From Asparagopsis taxiformis (Eukaryota > Rhodophyta > Florideophyceae > Bonnemaisoniales > Bonnemaisoniaceae), in assembly GCA_030407315.1 (NCBI GenBank), contig JALQPE010002902.1:1-64000 (forward strand): 64,000 nt of DNA. Direction: 5' to 3'. Of the stretch, positions 20,601 through 30,126 are shown one piece after another (within the stretch, counting starts at the first letter, position 1; every line of letters begins with the position of its first letter). The notes beneath the pieces were generated by a model that worked only from the letters and a program-made list of their open reading frames with translations, made no database searches and had not been told where the DNA came from. Position numbers and translations under genes: made by a program.

Positions 20601-21995
20601 GTGTTGGCACTGTCGAGCCGCCAGATGGACACTGATGCCATGGCTCCCTTGATTAATTTGGTTGATATTTTGCGCCACCCGCCCGCATTGCAATATCTCC
20701 TTAGATGCGCTCAAATCTCGCCACCTGCCACACGCACAATGCCGCAGTCCTTCATTCACAATCTCCTTCCCAACCGTCGTCCTCGTCTCTATGCACGTCC
20801 AGTTGTTGTCTGCAATGTATCAGAACGCGACTATCCCATTCAGACCACCGGCCGCTTCTACAATCCGCAATCTTCCTTGATTCGCGACTTGGCTATTCTT
20901 GCTGTGCAAACTCTCCCTCTACACACCCATTTATCTCCACCTTACCGCCTTCTCGACGCCTGTTCAGGCACCGGAATCCGATCCCTTCGCTATGCAGCCC
21001 TTCCAGTCGTGCAATCCGTCCTCGCAAACGACCCCCAATCTTCCGCAGCTGCCGTTTTATCCCAAAATCTCGCACACGTCCCCTCCATAACTATCTCATC
21101 CACTACTGCACTAAACATCTTCCATGACGCCATTCTGCACTCCAAAACCTTTGACGTAATCGACCTCGATCTCTTCGGCTCCGCTGGCGAGCCACTTATA
21201 GGCCCCGCAATCCAATCCGTTACCCCAGGCGGTCTGCTCTACATCTGCGCCACAGACTCTGTCGCCGCGACAGGCCGTACCCCTCATGTCACCTACAATG
21301 CATACGGCGCCACCGTATCCAACCATCCCGCCGTAAACGAACAGTTTCTCCGTCTTGTGCTTTCATCCGCTCAGCGCGCAGCCCGTGCCAGAAGCCTTCA
21401 AACACATCCAGTGTTCTCCTTTTTCCATCGTCAAACCTCCACTGCGCGCATAATGCTCCGCGTAGACCGCGCCCCAAAGCACGACACATCTCTGTGTGAT
21501 GTAGGTTTTCTGCAATACTGCACAAACTGCGGCCATAATGACACACTGCCCCTCCACGATTTTTCGCGTGTGAAGACGTGCCCCGCATGCGCGAGCTCTG
21601 GTCAATCTGTGCGCGTGTCAGGCCCCCTAGCCATAGGCCCTCTACACGACGAAACGCATCTGCAGAGCATGATTGACGCCGCCCAGCAGCGTAGTAACCA
21701 TCTTGACGATTGGTCGCGTGTGGTGCGAACGCTACAGTTACTGAAGGGAGAGTGCGGGCTGCCACCGTCATTCTATCGTCTGGGTGATGTTGGAAGTCGT
21801 ATTGGCGGTTCTCTGCCTAGCAGGGATTCCATTGCGACACAGCTGGAGAATGATGGCTTTCGATGCGCCCCGACGCACGCGCGAGAGAGATGTATCAAGA
21901 CAGATGCCCCCTTTGCTGCTGTGCTTGAAGCGGCCAGAAGAGCACAGATTGGTTTTGGTGACGCCGAACCGTCGAATGATTCGAATTTGGATTGA
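20601..21995 (+). CDS. TRM1-family tRNA (guanine-N2)-methyltransferase, divergent paralog
   Basis: 464 residues in one exon. The family makes N2,N2-dimethylguanosine, classically at position 26 of tRNA, using S-adenosylmethionine. Visible motifs in order: RFYNPQSSLIRDLAI (family VFYNP), LLDACSGTGIRSLRYA (SAM-binding motif I), LANDPQSSAAAVL, VIDLDLFGSAGEP in place of the canonical DLDPYGS, GGLLYICATDSVA, then a CTNCG...CPACASSG zinc-ribbon-like pair and a C-terminal IKTDAP shared with TRM1. It lacks the long charged linker of the second TRM1 at 25,544-27,331. The altered catalytic-loop residues suggest a changed substrate or organellar role. The start is unsure: ATG at 20,739 gives MPQSFIHNLLPNRRPRLYAR, a good transit-like N-terminus, while 20,601 gives 46 more residues. 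Confidence 0.85.
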   Translation: MLALSSRQMDTDAMAPLINLVDILRHPPALQYLLRCAQISPPATRTMPQSFIHNLLPNRRPRLYARPVVVCNVSERDYPIQTTGRFYNPQSSLIRDLAILAVQTLPLHTHLSPPYRLLDACSGTGIRSLRYAALPVVQSVLANDPQSSAAAVLSQNLAHVPSITISSTTALNIFHDAILHSKTFDVIDLDLFGSAGEPLIGPAIQSVTPGGLLYICATDSVAATGRTPHVTYNAYGATVSNHPAVNEQFLRLVLSSAQRAARARSLQTHPVFSFFHRQTSTARIMLRVDRAPKHDTSLCDVGFLQYCTNCGHNDTLPLHDFSRVKTCPACASSGQSVRVSGPLAIGPLHDETHLQSMIDAAQQRSNHLDDWSRVVRTLQLLKGECGLPPSFYRLGDVGSRIGGSLPSRDSIATQLENDGFRCAPTHARERCIKTDAPFAAVLEAARRAQIGFGDAEPSNDSNLD

Positions 21996-22826
21996 TTGAG
22001 GGCTGGCCGTTTACCTCTCGCCGTTTTTTCGGATGTAAGCTGTGTACGATGTGTGATATGTTTGCGTACCGTTTTAGATACGATTGGTGTTTGATGAGTC
22101 GAAGATGAGGACGATTCAAAACTGAACTTATGGTTGAAAGGCCGCGAAGATTCTGATCACATTATGTAGAGCAGTTTGTTACTGCATCGCTAACGGTACA
22201 TCAGTCCTTTCCATCTCGCAACATTGGAATTACTGATAGTTGAATGCCAAAGGGGATGGGTATGTCCATCTGCATGACCTGCTGTGGGGAATTTGTACAG
22301 GCTGCGGGTAAATCGTGCAGTCGTTGGCCGCTGTCAGTACTGCTTGAAAGGGTACAATTAGGTGGTCGGCGTTCACGCTCTTGGATTAATTTGTAACCAA
22401 CCATTACATACAGACAGTTGATGCTGATAGATTGTGGCTTCACCAAACGGCACCGCTTTCTCATGTGTCAGAGAAGAGGAACCACGTACTACTTTCATGT
22501 TTCACACAAGCCAAACTGGCCCGTACACAGCATGGGGAACATCATTTCCTTGCAGCAGAAACCAATTCATTATCGACACAGAAAGGCACGACACGCGATT
22601 TGGCAACACTTCAAGCCCGTAACAGTACATTTCAACGACTTTCAGCTGGTAACACAAACAGCTGCAAATGTTGCTGGCGTATAAACATTGCAGCATCTCT
22701 GCGCCACGCATAAGTATTTCTATTTATTGGCGGCGCGGGATCTTGGCAATGCATTAGCGACGCATCCTCATCGCAACCAACTTGATCAGCTTATCTTGCA
22801 CTAGGATCGAGAGTAATCCAGTGATC
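21996..22826. other. intergenic, no supported gene
   Basis: Short ORFs only. A TATTTATT stretch near 22,719-22,726 lies 100 bp before the next ATG and could serve as its core promoter. Confidence 0.5.
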
Positions 22827-23468
22827 ATGAATTTTGTGCTCATTCTCGCCATTCACGCAGCGTTCTTGGCCAATATCTTGGGACTTCCACTGAGCTTGCG
22901 CTTGGATGACAACGTACGCCAACAAAACAGACCATTGAGCCTAGGCCGAGGCGAGCCCATCCAGTTGCCACAAACCAATGAATATGATGGAGAATCGGAA
23001 CTCACACGGTATCTCCGACGTCTTACAATCCGTCCCCGTGTGCATAGATCGTTGTCTCGCAACATGATTTCGGTCGGGTCATCGCCTGTAATGGCCACAA
23101 ATACACCGCAGCCGGAGGCTATCCTTGCCGATATGAACATGAGTATGCCGCAGGTCAGTGCTGTCCCTGAAGATCTAGAGGTGTACATGAGCGCAGAACC
23201 GGAGCCGATGAGCAGTCCGGAAGCGTCGGAGAGCACAGCTGATGTTACGCTATCGTTACCAGAAGTGGTCCCGATTCCGGACATTTTACCTATGCACACG
23301 ACAACGCCGACGCCCAGCGCGGCAGCAACAGTAACACCAATCGTCACACCGCCGGTCCGACGCGCGGCTCAGCTTGGTCCGCAGCCGCTGGATTCATGGA
23401 TAGAGAGCGGCAGTGCTGCGACGCGGAAGAAGATATGGGAGGTTGGACCTCGAGCGCCGATTGCATGA
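22827..23468 (+). CDS. secreted Ser/Thr/Pro-rich protein, unknown
   Basis: 213 residues from ATG 22,827. An ATG 45 bp upstream is in frame but would put polar residues before the signal peptide. The N-terminus MNFVLILAIHAAFLANILGL is a good signal peptide. The rest has no recognisable domain: a basic segment (YLRRLTIRPRVHRSLSR), a Met/Glu/Pro stretch with repeats of the style PEPMSSPEASES, and a Thr/Pro run (MHTTTPTPSAAATVTPIVTP) likely to be O-glycosylated. This suggests a cell-wall or extracellular protein. There are almost no Cys residues. An AATAAA follows 51 bp after the stop. Confidence 0.6.
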   Translation: MNFVLILAIHAAFLANILGLPLSLRLDDNVRQQNRPLSLGRGEPIQLPQTNEYDGESELTRYLRRLTIRPRVHRSLSRNMISVGSSPVMATNTPQPEAILADMNMSMPQVSAVPEDLEVYMSAEPEPMSSPEASESTADVTLSLPEVVPIPDILPMHTTTPTPSAAATVTPIVTPPVRRAAQLGPQPLDSWIESGSAATRKKIWEVGPRAPIA

Positions 23469-23519
23469 TCGAATTAGAGTGAGAAAATCTTGTCGTGAAA
23501 ACTTTACGTACGGTGGTAT

Positions 23520-23525
23520 AATAAA
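23520..23525 (+). terminator. AATAAA poly(A) signal
   Basis: AATAAA 51 bp after the stop of the secreted-protein gene. Confidence 0.5.
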
Positions 23526-23745
23526 TACGTCACTTTTCATTTGGTGGTCCCGCGATTCCAATTTTGGTTGGTGTTTCCGTTTGAGTTGGACCCATTCGAT
23601 AACATACAGACTCAGACTATATGGGACCAACAACTTTCCACGACGCATGATAACTTAGATTCCGCATACATTCTTCCTGTCATCTACTGTTGTCCAACAC
23701 TCGCCGTCCTCCCGAGCTCCGCCACGTTCACCCCAAGCACGCATC

Positions 23746-25371
23746 ATGCTTGTGTCCGACTTGGAGCTGTACAATGCGCGCGACCGCTTCATCAAGCCTG
23801 AATCGTCGCGCCACCCTTTGCTCGACAAGGATGAGCCCGCCTCATTGCATCTTCTCGTCCGTCTCCCCGGCGCCGAGAACATAGGCGACAACGTTCTGGT
23901 GGCTTTGCTTCATTTGAAAGAGCATCACCCCACAAAGCCGATAAAGCAGGACTCAAATGACCGGCCCACAACCCTCCATAGCACCCCGATAACATGGCTC
24001 GAAGTCGAACGAAAGTCGATCACACCCGGCGCCGGCGCTGGCTTCACCGACTTTCTTTGGAACTTTCTCAACGATCGACGCTACCAGATATGCGTACACT
24101 TCATGCTCAAAGACAACATGGGCACTGAGACCATCGTGGGCCAGGCTGAAACAGAGCTCAAGCACATCATCGAATCAGAGGTTGAGCGTCTGCAAGTCGA
24201 CCTCACCTCTAGTCTCCCGTCCGTCGTCGGCAGAACGGCAGAGTTTGCACTCGAGTGGTGCAAGCACTTGGACGATTCAATGTTGCTCGAAGTTCGTGTC
24301 AAGATTCAAAAGAAAGTTGGTTGGCCTTTCTCGGTCACTCGTCCGTTCTTCGTGCTCTACCGCTGGGAACCGAAGGACAATAGCTGGACCCCGTTGTATC
24401 GCTCGGAGATCTTGACAAAGGTCACAGACACGCCCGATGCCAAAGGTTCGATGTGTTTCAAGATTGCAGTCGTGAAACTCAAACAGGCTAACAATGGTCA
24501 TGATGAACGTCCGCTTCGTCTTGAATTCTTTCATTATAAAACATCGGAATCACCCAAAATGCTCGGCTATCTTCCAACCTCCCTGCTCGCCCTGCGCCAG
24601 GCCAAAATTGGTGGAAAGTTGAATTTGGAGCTTAGTAGTTTTCCGGAGGGTGACCTCGCCGGACAATTGGTCATGTCTCACAAGCGCATCACCGCCACTC
24701 GCTGTCTCTTCACTTTGCAAGCCGAATTTGGAGGCGATATTGTCGGCGACTTTGTGTACTTCAACATGCTGTTGTCTCTCACCGGTAATGCAGCCCAAAT
24801 CGCTGGGAAAAGGTTTTCCGTCATACGTCCATACTTTGTCATCTCCCGATACAACCAGCAGGGGGATCTCGAGCGTATATATCATTCCGAGACCTCATTA
24901 CGTGTGTTCAAGAACAAATCGCACAAATACAAGCACGCTAAGCTAACTAAGAAAAAGCTCAATGGCGGATCCGATCGACGCTCATTATCAATACAGTTTT
25001 TCCACGATCGCATGGGCGGCGATCCGGTAGAATTAGGACATATCGCGACAAGCATCAGTGCATTGGTGGAAATGTCCCCCGGTTCGACCTTTCCGTTATC
25101 TGCACCTGAATTTCACGGATATGTCAGACTTGAGCAATTTGAGGAGACGCCGTCGACGCTGTACTTTCTGATGCATTGCGTCATTGGAGACTCGATTCCG
25201 GAAACGTCGTTCAGCTCTGATACAGAAGAGTCTGCCCACGAACGTACTGAAGAAAAGAATGCTGCAAATCGTGAACATAGAATGGTTCCACAGGCAGGTA
25301 GCTTGGGCAACAGTGTTGAAGTCAACGCGGTGGAAAGGACCATTGAAAATATTGACGGTATTGTTACTTGA
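23746..25371 (+). CDS. triple C2-domain, copine-like protein
   Basis: 541 residues in one exon. Three C2-like units are visible: about residues 10-150 (LHLLVRLPGAENIGDN ... VGQAETELKHII), 185-330 (VTRPFFVLYRWEP ... LYRSEILTKV ... RPLRLEFFHYKTSESPKMLG) and 345-480 (VIRPYFVISRYNQQGDLERI ... HSETSLRVFKNKSHKYK ... LSIQFFHDRMGGDPVELG). The second and third match the copine C2 pattern 'RPFF-x-Y/R ... YRSE ... P-L-x-x-E-x-x-x-x-...-LG'. Copines normally have two C2 domains followed by a von Willebrand A domain; here a third C2-like unit takes its place and the tail is polar. C2 domains usually dock to membranes, often with calcium, but the aspartate loops look incomplete. The gene converges with TRM1; the stops are 172 bp apart. 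Confidence 0.7.
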   Translation: MLVSDLELYNARDRFIKPESSRHPLLDKDEPASLHLLVRLPGAENIGDNVLVALLHLKEHHPTKPIKQDSNDRPTTLHSTPITWLEVERKSITPGAGAGFTDFLWNFLNDRRYQICVHFMLKDNMGTETIVGQAETELKHIIESEVERLQVDLTSSLPSVVGRTAEFALEWCKHLDDSMLLEVRVKIQKKVGWPFSVTRPFFVLYRWEPKDNSWTPLYRSEILTKVTDTPDAKGSMCFKIAVVKLKQANNGHDERPLRLEFFHYKTSESPKMLGYLPTSLLALRQAKIGGKLNLELSSFPEGDLAGQLVMSHKRITATRCLFTLQAEFGGDIVGDFVYFNMLLSLTGNAAQIAGKRFSVIRPYFVISRYNQQGDLERIYHSETSLRVFKNKSHKYKHAKLTKKKLNGGSDRRSLSIQFFHDRMGGDPVELGHIATSISALVEMSPGSTFPLSAPEFHGYVRLEQFEETPSTLYFLMHCVIGDSIPETSFSSDTEESAHERTEEKNAANREHRMVPQAGSLGNSVEVNAVERTIENIDGIVT

Positions 25372-25543
25372 GTTGTCCATCGGAGAAGAGCACCACTGAC
25401 TGTGTGAACATTATGTAATATATGCTCCAAAGTGTGCCCTTGCTTGACCAGCATTTGACGATTAAGCTCGAGATCAAGCGCCTCAATGCCCAGCACTTGA
25501 ATATACGCCAAGAGGAAGTCCAATGCATACAGCTTGTATCTAT

Positions 25544-27331
25544 CTACTCCTTTATTTGTTCAGTTTCTTCAGACTCATCCCTTTTCCGCTTACCCGCTCT
25601 AGCCTTTGGTCCCCAATATGGCTCTGGATTCTGGGGATAGCGTGCCGCCTGAGTGTCCATATTGCCCCTTCTGACAAATTTGTCCTTCTTAATCGTAAAA
25701 TCTATTTCTTCCATCTTAATGAGCGACGCCTTCTGCGCAAGTATTCTCTCTCCAACTGACGGCCTCAATTGGTTTTCCCCTTCCTTTCGCGGTTTAGCTT
25801 TCTTTACTGTACCAGTTTTTTCCACCCACAGCCTGAGAATATCCCACACCAGCTCTGGTGGCGCATCCGTCTTTATCGCCTGCGCGTCGGTATGCGACTG
25901 TGAAACTGTATAGCCTCTCTTCGCTAGTACAGATCGAACAGAAGGCGCTGGCGGTGGACAGATACGAAGTGCCTTGCACATTGTAGGGAGATGCAGGAAC
26001 ATGGGAACGGTACGTACCTCCTCTTCGAGCAACCGAACAATTGCGCTGACACGATCGCGCGCTTTAAATTCGCCCGCCCCTGAAGAAATCTCCGTCATTA
26101 GACTTTCAGCCACACCTTCGCCGATCAAAGGACCGTTCCATATTGGACCACCAAGCAACATAGCACCGCCACAGATGGTGCATGTAGAGGAACATTGCTC
26201 CACAACGAGAGGTGGCGAATACTTTACGTTTTTAGGTGGTTCCTTCGGTTTGTCACTCTGCCCTTTCACATTTGCACCATTTGGCTGTGAAGCGCTCCCG
26301 ACATCAGCTGGATCTTTGTTTTCTGTTTCAACTCCAACTTTTTCGATGTTACCTTCCTTCGCCTTGTCCGAATCGACTTTGCCGTTTTGCTCAGCCAATG
26401 CTTCCTTCCGACGACGCTTCTTCCTCGCGGTATTGCTGACAAGATTTGCACGGATGCGTCCGAGGGGTTGAAACCGCTGAGTATTGCAATCACCGCATTG
26501 AAACACCATGGATAGACTGGAAGGTGTCTGCTGCGCAAGGTGCTTCGAGTCTCTGACGCGAACGAACAATCGAACATAGAAATCAATTTTGACACACACT
26601 ATCGGCTCCACAGCGCGACCATGACGGTTTGCTGCCGTCTGGATGGATGCAAAGACGGTGCGAACCGCCATTTCGTGCGCAGTAGGCCCCTTGAGCGGTG
26701 TAGATGCATATCGTCCGTAACATATTTCGGGTGAATTGCCACACAGCACCGCAAGGTCTGTGCATGTTACGGCAAGCACGCCACCATCTGTAACACACTG
26801 CACGGCAGAGTCTAGAAAGGGAGCGGCAGAGCCGTAGGGATCTAGATCGACGACGTGATATTGCTTTTCCTTTGTGCGCGACTGCGACATTACATCTATC
26901 GCATCGCCATGATGAGGCTTAATAGCGGCAACTGCGTCTGCTCCATTATGAGCTACATTTCTGCGGATAGTTTCCACAGCGGTCGGGTCGAGGTCGTTTG
27001 CAAGAACATGCTCCACTGACTGTACTTCCTTTAGATAGCGGATCGATCTCAGGCCAGTTGCCGAGAGAGCCTCGAGAATTCGTATGGGCGGCGGATTGGC
27101 ACCATCTGAAGCACGGCTACGTTGGAAGTGTCGCAGAACCAAGACTGAAAGATCACGGTTTACAACCTGTGCTGGATTATAGAAGACCTCTTCCTTCCGA
27201 TAAAGGGCTCGAGCTGCACCCTCTTTGAGCTCCTCGAAATCGGCAGCGGGAGACATGTTAGAGGTAATCCTGGCGGAGAGGGCAGCCAAATTGCGATGAA
27301 TAACCGGCAGTGATTTGACAAGGCTCCGCAT
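25544..27331 (-). CDS. TRM1: tRNA (guanine26-N2)-dimethyltransferase
   Basis: 595 residues, one exon. Motifs in order: EVFYNPAQVVNRDLSVLVL, ILEALSATGLRSIRYLKEV (SAM motif I), VLANDLDPTAVETIRRNV, VDLDPYGSAAPFLDSAVQCV (catalytic loop), GGVLAVTCTDLAVLCGNSPE, then a lysine/glutamate-rich insertion (about residues 300-375), a zinc-binding CSSTCTICGG, and AIKTDAPPELVW near the C-terminus. The tail is basic (AGKRKRDESEE), probably nuclear-localising. Two in-frame starts are notable: 27,331 gives a basic, Ser-rich leader (MRSLVKSLPVIHRNLAALSAR) fit for mitochondria, and 27,256 gives MSPAADFEELKEG for the nucleus/cytosol, as in yeast TRM1. It is divergent from the chromodomain gene, with starts about 200 bp apart. 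Confidence 0.95.
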   Translation of the reverse strand: MRSLVKSLPVIHRNLAALSARITSNMSPAADFEELKEGAARALYRKEEVFYNPAQVVNRDLSVLVLRHFQRSRASDGANPPPIRILEALSATGLRSIRYLKEVQSVEHVLANDLDPTAVETIRRNVAHNGADAVAAIKPHHGDAIDVMSQSRTKEKQYHVVDLDPYGSAAPFLDSAVQCVTDGGVLAVTCTDLAVLCGNSPEICYGRYASTPLKGPTAHEMAVRTVFASIQTAANRHGRAVEPIVCVKIDFYVRLFVRVRDSKHLAQQTPSSLSMVFQCGDCNTQRFQPLGRIRANLVSNTARKKRRRKEALAEQNGKVDSDKAKEGNIEKVGVETENKDPADVGSASQPNGANVKGQSDKPKEPPKNVKYSPPLVVEQCSSTCTICGGAMLLGGPIWNGPLIGEGVAESLMTEISSGAGEFKARDRVSAIVRLLEEEVRTVPMFLHLPTMCKALRICPPPAPSVRSVLAKRGYTVSQSHTDAQAIKTDAPPELVWDILRLWVEKTGTVKKAKPRKEGENQLRPSVGERILAQKASLIKMEEIDFTIKKDKFVRRGNMDTQAARYPQNPEPYWGPKARAGKRKRDESEETEQIKE

Positions 27332-27528
27332 TTCGGTGGGATCTATGCGACGCCGACTCTATCCGTGTTTCACTTGGATACAGAGTTCACAAGCCGTTAA
27401 AATTTTGAGAAAATTTGAATTGCGCGGACAAGAACAACTTTTTGCTCCATGTGAGCACACCGCAACGCAGTGGCCTCCAATTTCATTCGTTTCGCATTAC
27501 CATCCACCGGCCATCGTCCAACGGAACT

Positions 27529-30126
27529 ATGGGTTCAACTTCCATAGCGCTCGAGATAGCGCGCATGGTAACAGAATTCCTAGGTCCCTCCTACCCGCGT
27601 CGCGATTCTGTTGGCGCAACTCTCAACGCACTCAGAACGCGTCTGGAAACCGATACAGCCAACTTTGATTCCAAACGCGACATTCTATCATGGCAGGTGC
27701 GCGAAGCAATCCGTACCGAGTTTTTCAAAATCATCTATCCAGCGCCCCCGTCACCGCATCTTCTCTCCTTGGTGACCCGCACAGAGATCCTCCTCACTGA
27801 TTACACATCCACAACACGCCCATTCTTCTTCCCGGGTGCCCGCGTCGCCGTACCTACCGAGGCAGGTTCTCGCCGCGCAGGCACCACGCTGCAACTGCGC
27901 TTCAAAGTTGTCAATAACGCAACTGTCACTGAGGCGCTTCTTCACCTCGATGGGCCCAATGGCGGCGGTTTTCAATGGGTTCAGACGCCCGCGCTCACCC
28001 CTCTCCTGCCGTACCATCCTGGTCCGCGCCGCGCAATTACCAAACCATTGCGGACAACGCCCCCAGCACGTCGCGGAAAGCCACGAGTTCCGCGTCCACG
28101 TCCCCCGAAACAGACGCGTCCCCCACGTACGCGCCCGCCTCGTCCACAGCAACCGCGCCGCGTCAAGCCAGTCGTCAAACCCCCCGTGCCGGAAAAGAAG
28201 CTCCCGCCGCCGCGTCCTACACCCCCGCAGGGACCTGCTGCATTACCGCCCACGTATATTCCGCCCGCATTGCGAAGCGCGTCTCCGCCACCTAGAAAGC
28301 GACTTCGCCATAACATCACACATCCAATCTCGCATGCTTCGGGTGCCCTCCACAAGACATTTGGCGTGCAGCAAGCATCTCTTTCCGCGTCTGCTGCCGC
28401 CATTCGAAATATGTTGGCGATTGAACGAATTCTTGCACGACGCTCCGTTAAGAATACTGTGGAGTACTTTGTGAAATGGGCCGGACGCCCGATTCGAGAC
28501 GGCTCGTGGGAAATTCGTGAAGCTCTTCTCGAAGATGTGCCGGGCATTGTTCTGGAGTTTGACACAAAACATCCTAATCCACCTAAAGTTGTTTATCGTT
28601 CAGACCGGCCACGGACCGAGGCTGAAAGGGAGAAAGAGTATACTGTAAAAGATACAAATGTTGTGAGTAAGAAGGGAACTGTGATCCAAACGACGGATGA
28701 AACAATTGTCGGTGAATCACAAAGCCCAGTCAAGGAAGAAGCTACCGCAGTTGCAAGTGTTTCTACACCGAATACTACCACAACATCAGCTTCGGCTGTA
28801 CCATCGCCAACTACAACACCAGACCCTGCGACGCCTTCTTCCACCACACAGCAAACAGCACTACCCTCTACAGCCCCATCGACTGGGACGAACCCTGTAT
28901 TAACGGACACAGTGGCAACGAGTACACCGCAATCTGCGCATCCAACAAAGACTTATATTGACGATGTTTCAGGAGTTGAGATCCCGTTCTGGCTGGACTC
29001 TCCTATCGTGGAGGTCCCCTTTGCTGGCATGATTCTCCAGGTCCGTCGCCCAGATTCGTATGCGATACACAACGATGCAGCGTCAGTAATACGTGACACC
29101 CGCAAGCGTCAAATCCGCTTCAAACAAGAGAATTTGCAAGCTGCCGAAAAGATATTCCCATTGGTGAAATCTGAAGCCAAGCAACTTATTGAAAGCACAG
29201 TGCGTTCGCAAAAAGCAATGGGCAAAACGCTGATCATGTTCCCTCGTGGCCTCGGACATGTGTCACCCGGTGACCATGGCAGCCCGTTTGGAAAAACAGA
29301 GGTTACCAATGCTCCGATGTCTTGGGAGTCTTACATGTACGCACTCGGCTGTGTTCCAAACGACTACTCACGAGAGCTACCACCACACATGCCGCTGATC
29401 GGCAAAGAAGACAAACTGCTCGGCGTGAAGAATCGGCTTTACAAGCACGAGACACTGGTCCATCGGGAGAGAGCACGTAGCATTGTCAGAGAGGGCTGGA
29501 GGAATACAGGAGGTGCTCCTCCGCCATCCATATTTCCTGGAGGTGTACGCCGCACAGTTTACGAGGATTGTAAAACGCCTTTGTGTGGACCTAGTAGTGG
29601 TACTGCACTTGCTACTTCGCTTGCAAATACACGTGATGGAATCGATGAGGACGCTGCACAAGTATCTACGTCTACGAGTAACACAAGAGTGGCAGCTGTA
29701 AATGATGAAACTCCAAGCAAAGCGGAGGTGGTAAAAAAGGCACAGGAAAAGCCGGATACAAAGGCTGAAGATTCAGTGCGGAAACAATCTAACGACCTAC
29801 TGCGAGACAGGGATTCGCAGTTTGCAGCGGCTTTGGCCGAGGCGAGCACAGCTCTAGAAGCTTACTCGGCATCTATTGGCGATGCAGTCGGCGCGGCTAT
29901 AACGGGCAAGAAGCGTGGCGGGCGGCGTACAAGAGGCCGGGGGCGTGGCGGTCGTGGTCGCGTCAGGGGTAGGGGTGGTGCGAAGGGTGGCGAAACTGAG
30001 TATGGCGCAACTGGTACGAACACTGGCGGAACGAAGATAGAGAATGGTGATGGCATCGTAGACGTTACCAAGTGGTATGACGCGCACTGGAGCTGCTGGC
30101 GTTTCCAGGTCGAGAAGAAGATCTAG
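27529..30126 (+). CDS. chromodomain protein with Pro-rich linker and RGG-like C-terminus
   Basis: 865 residues from ATG 27,529. An in-frame ATG at 27,415 adds 38 residues with no clear signal and lies closer to the divergent TRM1. Domains: an N-terminal helical part (1-100), a Pro/Arg-rich basic linker (about 165-265), a chromodomain at about 290-350 (IERILARRSVKNTVEYFVKW, AGRP, GSWEIREAL), a long Ser/Thr-rich disordered stretch (about 400-480), a central conserved-looking part (PFWLDSPIVEVPFAG ... FPRGLGHVSPGDHGSPFG), and an RG/RGG cluster (about 785-820, GGRRTRGRGRGGRGRVRGRG) expected to bind RNA. Chromodomains read methylated histone tails. The aromatic cage is partly visible (Y, W). A chromatin or RNA-linked silencing role is inferred only from these parts; I know no named family with this order. 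Confidence 0.75.
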   Translation: MGSTSIALEIARMVTEFLGPSYPRRDSVGATLNALRTRLETDTANFDSKRDILSWQVREAIRTEFFKIIYPAPPSPHLLSLVTRTEILLTDYTSTTRPFFFPGARVAVPTEAGSRRAGTTLQLRFKVVNNATVTEALLHLDGPNGGGFQWVQTPALTPLLPYHPGPRRAITKPLRTTPPARRGKPRVPRPRPPKQTRPPRTRPPRPQQPRRVKPVVKPPVPEKKLPPPRPTPPQGPAALPPTYIPPALRSASPPPRKRLRHNITHPISHASGALHKTFGVQQASLSASAAAIRNMLAIERILARRSVKNTVEYFVKWAGRPIRDGSWEIREALLEDVPGIVLEFDTKHPNPPKVVYRSDRPRTEAEREKEYTVKDTNVVSKKGTVIQTTDETIVGESQSPVKEEATAVASVSTPNTTTTSASAVPSPTTTPDPATPSSTTQQTALPSTAPSTGTNPVLTDTVATSTPQSAHPTKTYIDDVSGVEIPFWLDSPIVEVPFAGMILQVRRPDSYAIHNDAASVIRDTRKRQIRFKQENLQAAEKIFPLVKSEAKQLIESTVRSQKAMGKTLIMFPRGLGHVSPGDHGSPFGKTEVTNAPMSWESYMYALGCVPNDYSRELPPHMPLIGKEDKLLGVKNRLYKHETLVHRERARSIVREGWRNTGGAPPPSIFPGGVRRTVYEDCKTPLCGPSSGTALATSLANTRDGIDEDAAQVSTSTSNTRVAAVNDETPSKAEVVKKAQEKPDTKAEDSVRKQSNDLLRDRDSQFAAALAEASTALEAYSASIGDAVGAAITGKKRGGRRTRGRGRGGRGRVRGRGGAKGGETEYGATGTNTGGTKIENGDGIVDVTKWYDAHWSCWRFQVEKKI

